From Sphingopyxis sp. QXT-31 (GTDB lineage: Bacteria; Pseudomonadota; Alphaproteobacteria; Sphingomonadales; Sphingomonadaceae), in NCBI RefSeq assembly GCF_001984035.1, contig NZ_CP019449.1, forward strand, positions 3,410,001-3,474,000: a stretch of DNA of 64,000 bases, given 5' to 3'. A program made the translations under genes and the position numbers. Positions within the stretch are counted from its first letter, which is position 1. Every line of letters begins with the position of its first letter. The notes under the pieces were generated by a model that did no database searches, was not told the DNA's origin, and saw nothing but the letters and a program-made list of their open reading frames with translations. Positions 1-7,883 of the stretch are shown here, one piece after another.

Positions 1-452
1 CTGTAGTGATTATAGTCGGTCGCGGTGTCGCCCGCGAGGCGCCACATCAGGTCGGCGGCGCGCCAGCCCAGCTTCGCGGCGAAGGGAATATTGGTCGGCA
101 AGGCGAGCAGCGCCAAGGCGCGGCGCAGCGCCTCGCGATTCGGCGCGAGCAGGTCGATCCGGGCTTCGACCAGCGTCGTGATGCGTTCGCGAATCTTGAG
201 CGTGGCAAGCTTTTCGGCGGGCCATTTCGCGGCCATCGCCGCGTCGATATCGGCGAACCAGGCGTCGACCATGTCGCGCCCGCCGCCGGGAAAGGCGAGC
301 CGCGCGACATCGGAATCGACCGCGGCCCGCGCCGCGGCGTCGGCCAGGGCGGCTTCGCCGAAGCCATCGAAGGCGGCGTTCGCGGCGATCAGCGGTGCGA
401 GCGCGGCGCGAATCTCTTCGAGCGTGGGGTCGGCGGGCAGGGTGGAAGCCAT
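1..452 (-). CDS. COQ9 family protein (3'-truncated by window edge)
   Basis: COQ9 proteins are lipid-binding accessory factors for ubiquinone biosynthesis, acting with the Coq7 hydroxylase step at the membrane. Reading leftward from the ATG at 452, the protein begins MASTLPADPTLEEIRAALAP and contains VARLAFPGG and KIRERITTLVEARIDLL; near its end it has WRAADLMWRLAGDTATDYNHY-type sequence, the hallmark of the alphaproteobacterial COQ9 family. About 150 residues are present and the C-terminal 50 or so lie beyond position 1. It starts 5 bases after the stop of the EamA transporter, so the two are probably co-transcribed. The family call rests on recognised motifs. Confidence 0.85.
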   Translation of the reverse strand, partial: MASTLPADPTLEEIRAALAPLIAANAAFDGFGEAALADAAARAAVDSDVARLAFPGGGRDMVDAWFADIDAAMAAKWPAEKLATLKIRERITTLVEARIDLLAPNREALRRALALLALPTNIPFAAKLGWRAADLMWRLAGDTATDYNHY

Positions 453-457
453 AAGTG

Positions 458-1345
458 TCAGATAGGCCGTTCGCCGCGGCTCGGCAACCGGATCAGCACC
501 AGCGCCGCGCCGACCAGCAGGCCTCCGAGCAGGTCGACGGGTCCGAGCAGTTCGCCGAACATCAGCCAGCCGGCGAGCGCGGCGAGCGCGGGCTGCACGA
601 GCAGGGTGAGTCCGATGACGAGCGGGCTGAAGCGCGGCAGCGACCAGATCATCAGCCCCTGGCCGATAATCTGGCTGGTCAGCGCGAGCAGCAGCAGCGG
701 GGTCCAGTTGTGCGGCATCACCGCCTCGCCGAGCGCCAGCGCGGTGGTCAGCAGGATCGGCGGGCAGACGAGCGACGCGATCGCGAGCGCCGACCAGGCG
801 CCGATCGTCCCTCGCACCCGCTGCATCAGGATCACATAGCCGGTGTAGAGCACCCCCGCGAGCAGGCTGAGCAGGTCGCCGACCAGATAGTCGGGCGACA
901 GTTCGTAGCTTTGCCCCATCAAGAGCGCCGATCCCGCGAAGGCGAGGCCGATCGCCAGCGCCTGCCATCCGCGCGGCAGGGTGCGCGCCAGGAAAATGCC
1001 CCAGATGACGAGCAACAGACTGGCGCAATTGCCGAACAAAGTCGCATTGGCGACCTTGGTCTGGAGGATGCCGATGTGCCAGGCGGCGAGGTCGAAGGCG
1101 AAGAAGATGCCCGCGGCGGCGGCGATCAGCATGGCGGGGCGCGGCGGCAACCGCCCGCCGGTCTCGCGCCAGGCGAGGACGATCAGCACCGGCGCGGCGA
1201 GCGTCATGCGCCAGAAGGCCGAGGCGGTCGGCCCGGTATCGGCGAGGCGCACGAGCATCGCGCCGATCGACAGCGCCATATTGCCCGCGAGCAGCGCGGC
1301 AAAGGCCCAGCGGCTCGGCTGATTCGCTGCGCTGTCCTCGGTCAC
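458..1345 (-). CDS. DMT-superfamily (EamA) membrane transporter
   Basis: A predicted inner-membrane exporter or permease of the drug/metabolite transporter superfamily; the substrate cannot be read from sequence. The 295-residue protein has about ten hydrophobic segments arranged as two EamA repeats. The first starts at WAFAALLAGNMALSIGAML with the typical F-W-R (SAFWRMTLAAP) motif after helix two. I chose the GTG at 1345 because AGGA lies seven bases before it and the first membrane helix then falls near the N-terminus, as in the family. The frame stays open to 1423, so ATG starts there or at 1408 are possible. COQ9 follows 5 bases downstream. Confidence 0.8.
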   Translation of the reverse strand: MTEDSAANQPSRWAFAALLAGNMALSIGAMLVRLADTGPTASAFWRMTLAAPVLIVLAWRETGGRLPPRPAMLIAAAAGIFFAFDLAAWHIGILQTKVANATLFGNCASLLLVIWGIFLARTLPRGWQALAIGLAFAGSALLMGQSYELSPDYLVGDLLSLLAGVLYTGYVILMQRVRGTIGAWSALAIASLVCPPILLTTALALGEAVMPHNWTPLLLLALTSQIIGQGLMIWSLPRFSPLVIGLTLLVQPALAALAGWLMFGELLGPVDLLGGLLVGAALVLIRLPSRGERPI

Positions 1346-1474
1346 CGCTTGTCCTGCCGTTAGATTTTCTTTTGCTACCCATGCTTGCGCCGGGGCGCCG
1401 CTGTCCATAGCTTCGCTGCCCATAGCGGCGACCCCGGGGGGCGTCGCTTATAAAAAGACGACGAGGAGAATTCC

Positions 1475-2560
1475 ATGTCCGTGACTTTGTTCGATCCGAT
1501 CAAGCTGGGCGCCATCGAGGCGCCGAACCGCATCATCATGGCGCCGCTGACGCGCGGCCGGGCCGGCCCCGGCTTCGTGCCCAACGAGCTTGCACGCGAA
1601 TATTATCGCCAGCGCGCCTCGGCGGGCCTGATCATCTCCGAAGCCACCGGCATTTCGCAGGAAGGCCTTGGCTGGCCGAGCGCGCCGGGCCTGTGGACCG
1701 ACGCGCAGGTCGAGGGCTGGAAGCCCGTGACCGAAGCCGTCCACGAAGCCGGCGGGCGCATCGTCGCGCAGCTGTGGCACATGGGCCGCCTCGTCCATTC
1801 GGTGTTCAACGACGGCAAGCCGCCGGTGTCGGCTTCGGCGACGGTCGGCGAGGGCCGCGCGCACACCCCGGTCGGCCGCCGCGACCTCGAGGTCGCGCGG
1901 CCGCTCGAGCTCCAGGAGATTCCGCGCGTGATCGCCGATTATGTCCATGCAGCGGAGAATGCGAAAAAGGCGGGCTTCGACGGGGTGCAGCTGCACGGCG
2001 CCAACGGCTATCTGATCGACCAGTTCCTGCGCGACAATTCGAACCTGCGCGACGATGATTATGGCGGCTCGGCCCAAAACCGCATCCGCCTGCTGCGCGA
2101 AGTCACCGAAGCGCTGATCGGCGTGTGGGGCAAGGACCGCGTGTCGGTGCGCCTGTCGCCCAACGGCGCCACCCAAGGCGTCGATGATAGCGCGCCCGAA
2201 AAGCTCTTCCCGGCCGCCGCGGCGGCGCTGAGCGAGCTCGGCATCGCCTTCCTCGAGCTGCGCGAACCCGGTCCCGAGGGGACGTTCGGCAAGACCGACG
2301 TGCCCAAACAGTCGCCGGCGATCCGCGCGGCGTTCAAGGGGCCGCTGATCCTCAACAGCGACTATGATGCCGCACTCGCCGAAGAGGCGGTCGCGAGCGG
2401 GCGCGCCGACGCGATCGCCTTTGGGCGTCCGTTCATCGGCAATCCCGATTTGGTCGAGCGGATTCGCGCGGGCGCCGAATGGTCGGCGGACAATCCGCAG
2501 ACCTGGTATTCGGCGGGCCCCGAAGGCTACACCGACTATCCGGCGCTGCAGGTGGCGTAA
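1475..2560 (+). CDS. nemA: Old Yellow Enzyme family alkene reductase
   Basis: An FMN-dependent NAD(P)H:flavin oxidoreductase that reduces activated C=C bonds, nitro groups or similar electrophiles in the cytosol. The 361-residue TIM barrel matches the family length. The substrate-binding His174 and Asn177 and the proton-donor Tyr179 are present in LHGANGYLIDQFLRDNSN, and the C-terminal FMN-phosphate loop is seen as AFGRPFIGNPDLVERI. GAGGAGA at 1463-1469 is a good ribosome-binding site before the ATG. It is transcribed away from the EamA gene and ends just before a composite repeat. The physiological substrate is unknown; the symbol reflects resemblance to NemA/XenB-type reductases. Confidence 0.9.
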   Translation: MSVTLFDPIKLGAIEAPNRIIMAPLTRGRAGPGFVPNELAREYYRQRASAGLIISEATGISQEGLGWPSAPGLWTDAQVEGWKPVTEAVHEAGGRIVAQLWHMGRLVHSVFNDGKPPVSASATVGEGRAHTPVGRRDLEVARPLELQEIPRVIADYVHAAENAKKAGFDGVQLHGANGYLIDQFLRDNSNLRDDDYGGSAQNRIRLLREVTEALIGVWGKDRVSVRLSPNGATQGVDDSAPEKLFPAAAAALSELGIAFLELREPGPEGTFGKTDVPKQSPAIRAAFKGPLILNSDYDAALAEEAVASGRADAIAFGRPFIGNPDLVERIRAGAEWSADNPQTWYSAGPEGYTDYPALQVA

Positions 2561-2567
2561 GGCTCCA

Positions 2568-2720
2568 GATCCTCCCCTTGGCGCAGCCATGGGGAGGGGG
2601 ACCGCCGCCGCAGGCGGTGGTGGAGGGGTCGAACGGTTGCACCGACGTCAGACGGCGTAGACCCCTCCGTCAGCCGCTACGCCGGCTGCCACCTCCCCAT
2701 CGCTGCGCGTGGGGAGGATC
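2568..2720 (+). repeat. Composite palindromic repeat, copy 1 (convergent gene ends)
   Basis: The ends form an inverted repeat, GATCCTCCCC (2568-2577) and GGGGAGGATC (2711-2720). Each half is itself a hairpin (CCTCCCC ... GGGGAGG). The centre carries GGTGGAGGGGTC facing GACCCCTCCGTCAG, separated by a variable core. It lies between the stop codons of the Old Yellow Enzyme (+) and the next gene (-), and TTTTT follows at 2721. It may work as a bidirectional terminator. Six relatives occur in the window. I define this orientation as +. Confidence 0.85.
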
Positions 2721-2727
2721 TTTTTCG

Positions 2728-3396
2728 CTAATCGCGCTCCGCCAGCGCCTTGTCGACGATACCCGCGCCGATCGGCCCGAGCACACCGCTGCCGAAGCGG
2801 ACGAAGAGGAAGCCGACGATGAATAAGATCACCGGCTCGATCATCAGCAGCACGATCGCTGCGATCAGCGCGACGAAGAAGATGGTGACGAAACCGCCGC
2901 TCAGCGCCGCCTGACCCTTGGGGCCGAGCTCGATCGTGCGCGGGCCTTTGCTGTCCCACCATTTGCCGGTGACGATGGTCTTGCGTGCGCCGGCTTGCGG
3001 TGCCGGGCGGCTCGGGATGCGCGCAGGCTCGGCATTGGCTTGCAGCGCGGGGCGGTCGTTCGATTTCTGGGTCCACGGCCGCTTGTTGCGTTTGGCGATC
3101 GCGGCCGCCATCGCCCCCTTGCCGCTATCGGCGGCCTTTGGCGGAGCAGGCGGCGTGGCGGCCTGCTGAGCGGGCGCCGGCCGCGCGCTCAGTCCCGATT
3201 CGGCCCGCGCCGCGGTGGACATGTCGGGCGCTCGGCTGCGTTCGGGGCGGATCGGCTCGACGCCCATCGCGCGGTCGTGCTGGTCCATGCGCTCGGCGGC
3301 GCTCAGCGGGATCTGGCCGGTCGTCCTGTCGATCACCACCAGCCGCCCGCCGCGTTCGACGACGGAATAGCGGCTGGGGGGTGGTCGGTCAGCCAA
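2728..3396 (-). CDS. Hypothetical protein with C-terminal membrane segments
   Basis: I do not recognise a named family. The N-terminal half ([19 protein letters not shown], then low-complexity Ala/Pro/Arg sequence) looks cytosolic and disordered. Residues about 160-205 ([20 protein letters not shown], then [15 protein letters not shown]) form two hydrophobic segments, so it is probably an inner-membrane protein. The annotated start is a TTG at 3396 that overlaps the ribH stop by 8 bases, suggesting translational coupling to the riboflavin operon; a downstream ATG (MDQHDRAMG) is an alternative. It ends 8 bases from a composite repeat. Confidence 0.6.
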   Translation of the reverse strand: MADRPPPSRYSVVERGGRLVVIDRTTGQIPLSAAERMDQHDRAMGVEPIRPERSRAPDMSTAARAESGLSARPAPAQQAATPPAPPKAADSGKGAMAAAIAKRNKRPWTQKSNDRPALQANAEPARIPSRPAPQAGARKTIVTGKWWDSKGPRTIELGPKGQAALSGGFVTIFFVALIAAIVLLMIEPVILFIVGFLFVRFGSGVLGPIGAGIVDKALAERD

Positions 3397-3814
3397 TGCC
3401 GAACTGCTCCTTCAGGGCCAGCATCGCGAGCGCGGCCTTCGTCGCTTCGCCGCCCTTATCCTTGCGCGTCTTGTCGGCGCGCGCAAGCGCTTGCTCTTCA
3501 TTCTCGACGGTGAGGATGCCGTTGCCGATCGCCAGCCCGTCGAGCGTCAGCGCCATGATGCCGCGCGCGCTCTCGTTCGAGACGACCTCGAAATGATAGG
3601 TTTCGCCGCGAATCACGACGCCGAGCGCGACATAAGCGTCGTAGCGTCCGCTGTCGGCGGCCAGCGAAATCGCTGCGGGCACTTCCAGCGCGCCGGGGAC
3701 GGTCACCGTCTCGTGGCTGTGCCCTTCGGCTTCGAGCGCCGAGCGCACGCCGTCCAGCAGCATGTCGTTCAGGTGGGAATAGAAGCGCGCTTCGACGATC
3801 AGGACATGGGCCAT
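3389..3814 (-). CDS. ribH: 6,7-dimethyl-8-ribityllumazine synthase
   Basis: Condenses 3,4-dihydroxy-2-butanone 4-phosphate with the ribitylamino-uracil intermediate, the penultimate step of riboflavin synthesis. The 141-residue protein shows [16 protein letters not shown] at the N-terminus, the substrate loop [10 protein letters not shown], and [14 protein letters not shown] containing the family's catalytic His74. The length fits the icosahedral or pentameric lumazine synthases. The ATG at 3814 shares its A with the ribB stop (TGATG), so the two are translationally coupled, and RibB makes one of RibH's substrates. ribE and ribD are not in this window. Confidence 0.95.
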   Translation of the reverse strand: MAHVLIVEARFYSHLNDMLLDGVRSALEAEGHSHETVTVPGALEVPAAISLAADSGRYDAYVALGVVIRGETYHFEVVSNESARGIMALTLDGLAIGNGILTVENEEQALARADKTRKDKGGEATKAALAMLALKEQFGIG

Positions 3815-5088
3815 CAGGATTCTCCGGGAATGGGGCGTTCGCCGACGACCGACAGGCCATAGCCTTCGAGCCCGACGATATTGCTGTGGGTGGGGGTGAG
3901 CAATTCCATCGCATGGACGCCGAGGTCGGCGAGGATCTGCGCGCCGATGCCATAGGTTCTGAGGTCCATGCCGCCGGTCGGCGCAGGGGCCGCCTCGGCG
4001 TCGGCCGAACCGGGCAACGGACGCATCAGCATCACGATGACCCCCGACCCCGCTTCGCCGATAGCGTCCATCGAGCGTTGCAGGCGGCGCTTCTTCGGAC
4101 CCGGGCGGCCCATGATGTCGTCGAAGATCGACACCGCATGCATGCGGACCAGCGTCACGCCCTCGGGATCGACCGGCCCCTTCTGCAACACCAGATTGAC
4201 GCTGCCGTCGATCTTGTTGCGATAGGATTTGAGCCGCCAGTCGCCGCCATAGTCCGATTCGAACGGTTCGTCGGCGACGCATTCGACCAGCCGGTCGCTG
4301 CGATTGCGATAGGCGATCAAGTCGGCGATCGTGCCGATCTTCAGCCCGTGGCGCCGCGCGAAGGGGACGAGATCGTCGAGCCGCGCCATCGTGCCGTCGT
4401 CGTTCATGATCTCGCAGATCACGCCCGACGGGTTGAGCCCGGCGAGCCGCGCGATGTCGACCGATGCCTCGGTGTGGCCGGCGCGCACGAGCACGCCGCC
4501 GTCGCGCGCGATCAGCGGAAAGACATGGCCCGGGGTGACGATATCGTCGCGCGTCTTGCCGGCGTCGATCGCGACCGCCACGGTGCGCGCGCGGTCGCCC
4601 GCCGAAATGCCCGTGGTAACGCCCTCGCGCGCCTCGATCGAGGTGGTGAAGGCGGTTTCGTGGCGCGTGCCGTTCTGGCGGCTCATCAGTTCGAGCCCCA
4701 GCATGTCGACGCGCGCCCTGGTCAGCGTCAGGCAGATGAGGCCGCGGCCATGCGTCGCCATGAAGTTGATCGCGTCGGGGGTCGCCATCTGCGCGGGGAT
4801 GACGAGGTCGCCCTCATTTTCGCGATCCTCGTCGTCGACGAGAATGAACATGCGGCCGTTGCGCGCCTCGGCGATGATTTCCTCAGGGCTGGCCATCGGC
4901 GACAGGTCGCTGCCGTGCGCGAGCCAATTCTCGAGCTTGCGCAGCGTATCCGCCGTCGGGTTCCAGCCCGGCGAATCGAGGTCGCGCAGGCTGTTGGCGT
5001 GGAGACCGGCGGCGCGCGCGAGCCCCGAACGGGACATGGCGCCGTCATCGACGATGGCGCGGATGCGCTCGATGAGTTGTGTGGACAT
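3814..5088 (-). CDS. ribB: 3,4-dihydroxy-2-butanone-4-phosphate synthase with N-terminal HTH-like and degenerate GCHII-like domains
   Basis: Converts ribulose 5-phosphate to 3,4-dihydroxy-2-butanone 4-phosphate for riboflavin. The 424 residues form three parts. Residues 1-56 ([20 protein letters not shown] through LHANSLRDL) look like a small helix-turn-helix or Xre-like domain. Residues 68-275 are the synthase, with the metal/substrate loop [11 protein letters not shown] at 85-95 and GHVFPLIAR further on. Residues 276-424 resemble GTP cyclohydrolase II ([33 protein letters not shown]) but lack the Cys-x10-Cys-x-Cys zinc ligands, so that activity is unlikely. GTP cyclohydrolase II must be encoded elsewhere. 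The same fusion is, to my knowledge, common in sphingomonads. The ATG at 5088 lacks a clear Shine-Dalgarno. Confidence 0.93.
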   Translation of the reverse strand: MSTQLIERIRAIVDDGAMSRSGLARAAGLHANSLRDLDSPGWNPTADTLRKLENWLAHGSDLSPMASPEEIIAEARNGRMFILVDDEDRENEGDLVIPAQMATPDAINFMATHGRGLICLTLTRARVDMLGLELMSRQNGTRHETAFTTSIEAREGVTTGISAGDRARTVAVAIDAGKTRDDIVTPGHVFPLIARDGGVLVRAGHTEASVDIARLAGLNPSGVICEIMNDDGTMARLDDLVPFARRHGLKIGTIADLIAYRNRSDRLVECVADEPFESDYGGDWRLKSYRNKIDGSVNLVLQKGPVDPEGVTLVRMHAVSIFDDIMGRPGPKKRRLQRSMDAIGEAGSGVIVMLMRPLPGSADAEAAPAPTGGMDLRTYGIGAQILADLGVHAMELLTPTHSNIVGLEGYGLSVVGERPIPGES

Positions 5089-5094
5089 GATGCA

Positions 5095-5137
5095 AAGTTT
5101 TCACACCATGATGTGATTGTCAATTGCAGAATCACAT
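5095..5137 (-). promoter_or_regulatory. Candidate ribB promoter with inverted-repeat operator
   Basis: Perfect inverted repeat ATGTGATT (5111-5118) / AATCACAT (5130-5137) with an 11-base spacer; a further TCACA at 5101-5105 faces the first arm. On the minus strand a consensus TTGACA (-35) lies at 5123-5118, between the arms. Seventeen bases on is a weak -10 (AAACTT, 5100-5095), which would put the transcript start at or next to the ribB ATG, i.e. a leaderless message. The -10 is poor, so the promoter is tentative; the repeat is directly visible. Confidence 0.45.
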
Positions 5138-5154
5138 TGAGGCGTCGCGTGCGC

Positions 5155-5775
5155 CTATTTGGGGCCGAAAGTCGTCCCCAGCTCGCGCACGGGTGCGTCG
5201 GCCTTGGCGTCGAGCATCGCGGTCAATTGTCCGCTGCGGTCGTCGCGCTTGGCGTAGTCGCGCGCCGACATGCCCGCGATATGGTCGGCCTTGTCGGGGT
5301 TGGCGCCGCGGCGGACGAGCAGGCGCACCATCGCGCTGTTCTTGGCCTGCACCGCCAGGATGAGCGCGGTCTCGCCTCGGCGGTTCGTCTGGTCGACCGG
5401 CGCCTTCTTGCCCAGCAGCTCCTCGGCGGCGTCGGTGGTGTTGAGCAGCGCGGCGTGCATCAACGGGGTCATGCCCTGGCGGTCGCCGATCGACGGATCG
5501 CCGCCTTTGCCGAGCAGGAAGCGCACCCACGTCGTATCGCGGCGCTTGGTGACCAGGATCAGCGCGGTCTCGCCGGTGTCGGGGTTGCGCGTGTTCACGA
5601 TCGCCGGATCATCCTTCAGCGCGTCGGTCGCCTTGGTCCCGTCGCGGTCGTCGACCGCCTGCAGGAAAGCGTAACCGCCGCGGAACTGCGCCTGCGCGGC
5701 CGGGGTGAGCGCGAGCGCGGCGATGCTGGCGACCAGCGACAGCGAGGCGAGGCGAAAGGCGGTGCGACGGAGCAT
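5155..5775 (-). CDS. Periplasmic ankyrin-repeat protein
   Basis: Exported 206-residue protein with a clear signal peptide (MLRRTAFRLASLSLVASIAA, hydrophobic core, AQAQ cleavage region around residue 29). About four ankyrin repeats follow, recognisable as TGETALILVTKRRDTTWVRF, GMTPLMHAALLNTTDAAEEL, RGETALILAVQAKNSAMVRL and the terminal IAGMSARDYAKRDD. Ankyrin proteins bind other proteins; the partner is unknown. It lies 66 bases upstream of ribB on the same strand, so read-through is possible, but the inverted repeat in between suggests ribB has its own promoter. Confidence 0.85.
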   Translation of the reverse strand: MLRRTAFRLASLSLVASIAALALTPAAQAQFRGGYAFLQAVDDRDGTKATDALKDDPAIVNTRNPDTGETALILVTKRRDTTWVRFLLGKGGDPSIGDRQGMTPLMHAALLNTTDAAEELLGKKAPVDQTNRRGETALILAVQAKNSAMVRLLVRRGANPDKADHIAGMSARDYAKRDDRSGQLTAMLDAKADAPVRELGTTFGPK

Positions 5776-5872
5776 GACCAGCGGGACCCTGTTCGAAACG
5801 GCCGCGCGTCCCTTTTGGCGGGGACGACGACAAAGGTTGATTTTCGCCGCCTAGCCCAGCAAGGCTGGCGCG

Positions 5873-6520
5873 ATGATGAATGGACTGAATATGGGCCAAA
5901 AGGCCGTTCGCGCAAGCCTGCTCCTGCTCGCCGGCGTCGCGCTCGCCGGTTGCGGCGGTCCCGCCGGGCCCGCGGCCGACGCCCGCCCGCCGCTCGAAGG
6001 CGCGAAGATCGGCGGGCCGTTCACGCTGACCGACCAGGACGGCAAGACCGTCCGCGACACCGACTTTGCCGGGAAATACCGTCTCGTCTATTTCGGCTAC
6101 AGCTTCTGCCCCGACATCTGCCCGGTCGACGTCCAGAAACTGATGCGTGGGCTCGCCGCTTTCGAAAAGAGCGACGCGGCGCGCGGCGCGAAGGTGCAGC
6201 CGATCTTCATCACCGTCGATCCGGCGCGCGATACCCCCGCGGCGCTCAAACCCTTCGTTGCGCGCTATCACCCGCGGCTGCTCGGCCTCACCGGCACGCC
6301 CGAACAGATCGCCGAGGTCGCCAAGGCTTTTGTCGTCACCTATCACAAGGTCGATGGCTCGGCGCCCGACCGCTATCTGATGGCGCACAGCCAGCTCGCT
6401 TTCCTGATGGACCCCGCGGGCAAGCCGCTGGTGCTGCTGCCGCTCGACGATCCCTCGACCGACATCGACGAGGGCGCGCCCGACAAGGTCGCCGCCGACC
6501 TTCAGAAATGGGTGAAGTGA
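5873..6520 (+). CDS. SCO1/SenC family copper chaperone lipoprotein
   Basis: Membrane-tethered thioredoxin-fold protein that delivers copper to the CuA centre of cytochrome c oxidase. The 215-residue sequence has a lipobox (ALAGC, Cys27), the copper-binding CPDIC motif (Cys79 and Cys83) in YFGYSFCPDIC, and the third ligand His172 in LMAHSQLAF. The ATG at 5873 was taken; ATG at 5876 or 5891 would also leave the lipoprotein signal. The next gene starts inside its 3' end (13-base overlap), giving a SCO-YcgN-YgjP operon. No oxidase genes are nearby. Confidence 0.92.
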   Translation: MMNGLNMGQKAVRASLLLLAGVALAGCGGPAGPAADARPPLEGAKIGGPFTLTDQDGKTVRDTDFAGKYRLVYFGYSFCPDICPVDVQKLMRGLAAFEKSDAARGAKVQPIFITVDPARDTPAALKPFVARYHPRLLGLTGTPEQIAEVAKAFVVTYHKVDGSAPDRYLMAHSQLAFLMDPAGKPLVLLPLDDPSTDIDEGAPDKVAADLQKWVK

Positions 6521-6951
6521 CGGCGCGGCGCTTCTGGGACATGCCGCTCGCCAGCCTCGACGCCGGCGAATGGGAGGCCTTGTGCGACGGCTGCGGCAAA
6601 TGCTGCCTGCACAAATTGGAGGATGAGGACACGGGCCGCATCTATCCGACCAATGTCGCGTGCCGCCTGCTCGACCTCCAGACCGCGCGCTGCGGCGACT
6701 ACAAGCACCGGCGGCGCCACGTCCCCGATTGCCTGACGCTGACCAAGGCAAGTGTCGCCGACATCGAATGGCTGCCGCAAAGCTGCGCCTATCGCCTGCG
6801 CGCCGAGGACCGGCCGCTGCCCGACTGGCATTATCTGGTCAGCGGCGACCGCGACGCGGTGCACCGCGCGGGCCAGTCGATCGTGGGCTGGACGGTCGCC
6901 GAACAGGTCGCGGGGCCGCTGGAAAATCATCTTGTCGAACGCATCGTCTGA
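6508..6951 (+). CDS. YcgN family cysteine-cluster protein (UPF0260)
   Basis: A 147-residue member of the YkgJ/YcgN family of CxxCxxCC proteins, suspected metal or iron-sulfur chelators of unknown function. The signature CDGCGKCCLHKLED lies around residues 27-40, and further family Cys residues occur in NVACRLLDLQTARCGDYKHR, VPDCLTLT and QSCAYRL. The start at 6508 overlaps the SCO stop by 13 bases; a GTG at 6512 is in another frame, and the internal Met at MPLASLD is a weaker choice. Placement beside a copper chaperone is suggestive of metal handling but is inference. Confidence 0.85.
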   Translation: MGEVTARRFWDMPLASLDAGEWEALCDGCGKCCLHKLEDEDTGRIYPTNVACRLLDLQTARCGDYKHRRRHVPDCLTLTKASVADIEWLPQSCAYRLRAEDRPLPDWHYLVSGDRDAVHRAGQSIVGWTVAEQVAGPLENHLVERIV

Positions 6952-7663
6952 GCTGAAGGCGGCCGAGGGCCCGCATATCCGCGTGGGCGAGACGCTGTGG
7001 CCGGTGCGCTTGGTCCATCATGCGCAGTCGCGCCGCTACCGCCTCGTATTCGACGCCGCGCGCGCCGAGCTCCGCCTGACCCTGCCACGTCGCGGCAGCG
7101 CGGCGAAGGCGCTGCGCTGGGCGAGCGAGCAGCAGGACTGGCTGGCCGAGCAGGTGGGCAAGGCCGTGGTGCCGGTCGAGATCGGCCCCGGATCGACCGT
7201 GCCCCTGTTCGGCATCGACCGGCTTATCGCATGGAACCCGGGGCTGCCGCGTGCGGTTCGCCTTGACGGCGACACCCTGTATCTCGGCGGCCCCGCCGAC
7301 GGTGTCGGCCGCCGCGTTGAGCGCTGGCTGAAGGCGCAGGCGCTCGACCTGATGGCCGCGGAAAGCCGCGACATCGCGGGGCGCGCCGGACTTGCCCTCG
7401 GCCGCATCGGCATCGGCGACCCGCGCAGCCGCTGGGGCAGCTGCACCGCGACCGGCGACCTGCGCTACAGCTGGCGGCTCGTCATGGCACCCGACCATGT
7501 CCGCCGCGCGACCGTCGCGCACGAGGTCGCGCATTTGCGCCACATGGACCATGGCCGCGCCTTCCACGCGCTCGTCAACGAACTCCACGACGGCGACGTC
7601 GCCGCGGCGCGGACCTGGCTGCGCCGCGAAGGGCGCGGTCTGCACCGGTATAGGTTTGGCTGA
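6932..7663 (+). CDS. YgjP-like (DUF45/SprT-type) zinc metallopeptidase
   Basis: Predicted cytosolic zinc metallopeptidase, 243 residues. The zinc site is HEVAHLRHMDH (His197, Glu198, His201, with His207 as third ligand), preceded by the family motif GDPRSRWGSC and YSWRLVMAP. The substrate is unknown. Start choice: a TTG at 6932 gives MSNASSELKAAEG and overlaps the YcgN-like gene by 20 bases; the frame is open further upstream but that part only shadows the YcgN-like gene. Ends 4 bases before a composite repeat. Confidence 0.82.
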   Translation: MSNASSELKAAEGPHIRVGETLWPVRLVHHAQSRRYRLVFDAARAELRLTLPRRGSAAKALRWASEQQDWLAEQVGKAVVPVEIGPGSTVPLFGIDRLIAWNPGLPRAVRLDGDTLYLGGPADGVGRRVERWLKAQALDLMAAESRDIAGRAGLALGRIGIGDPRSRWGSCTATGDLRYSWRLVMAPDHVRRATVAHEVAHLRHMDHGRAFHALVNELHDGDVAAARTWLRREGRGLHRYRFG

Positions 7664-7666
7664 ATA

Positions 7667-7876
7667 GATCCTCCCCTTGGCGTAGCCATGGGGAGGGGGA
7701 GTGCAGGGTTGGATTGCCCCCTGCAATCCAAGTCCAGTCCGGGGGACTGGACGACCCAGCACTCGCCCGAAGGGCGTGGTGGAGGGGTCGAAAGATCGCA
7801 CTGACATCGGGCGGCGTCGACCCCTCCGTCAGCCCTGCGGGCTGCCACCTCCCCATCGCTTCGCGTGGGGAGGATC
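7667..7876 (+). repeat. Composite palindromic repeat, copy 2 (long variant)
   Basis: Same outer ends as copy 1 (GATCCTCCCC / GGGGAGGATC) and same right half, but the GACCGCC hairpin of the left half is replaced by a longer arm, GAGTGC (7699-7704) to GCACTC (7759-7764). Inside that arm are two perfect hairpins: TGGATTGC/GCAATCCA (7710-7717, 7723-7730) and GTCCAGTCC/GGACTGGAC (7732-7740, 7744-7752). It lies between convergent stop codons at 7663 and 7884. Confidence 0.85.
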
Positions 7877-7883
7877 GCACAGA

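Noticed and set aside
5089..5154. FMN riboswitch before ribB
   Set aside because: The gap is only 66 bases and lacks the conserved RFN element helices; the likely transcript is leaderless.
3886..6951. 1021-codon open frame on the + strand
   Set aside because: It is antisense to ribB and the ankyrin gene, and then runs into the frame of the YcgN-like gene. High GC keeps the frame open; only the last 148 codons (from 6508) have family similarity.
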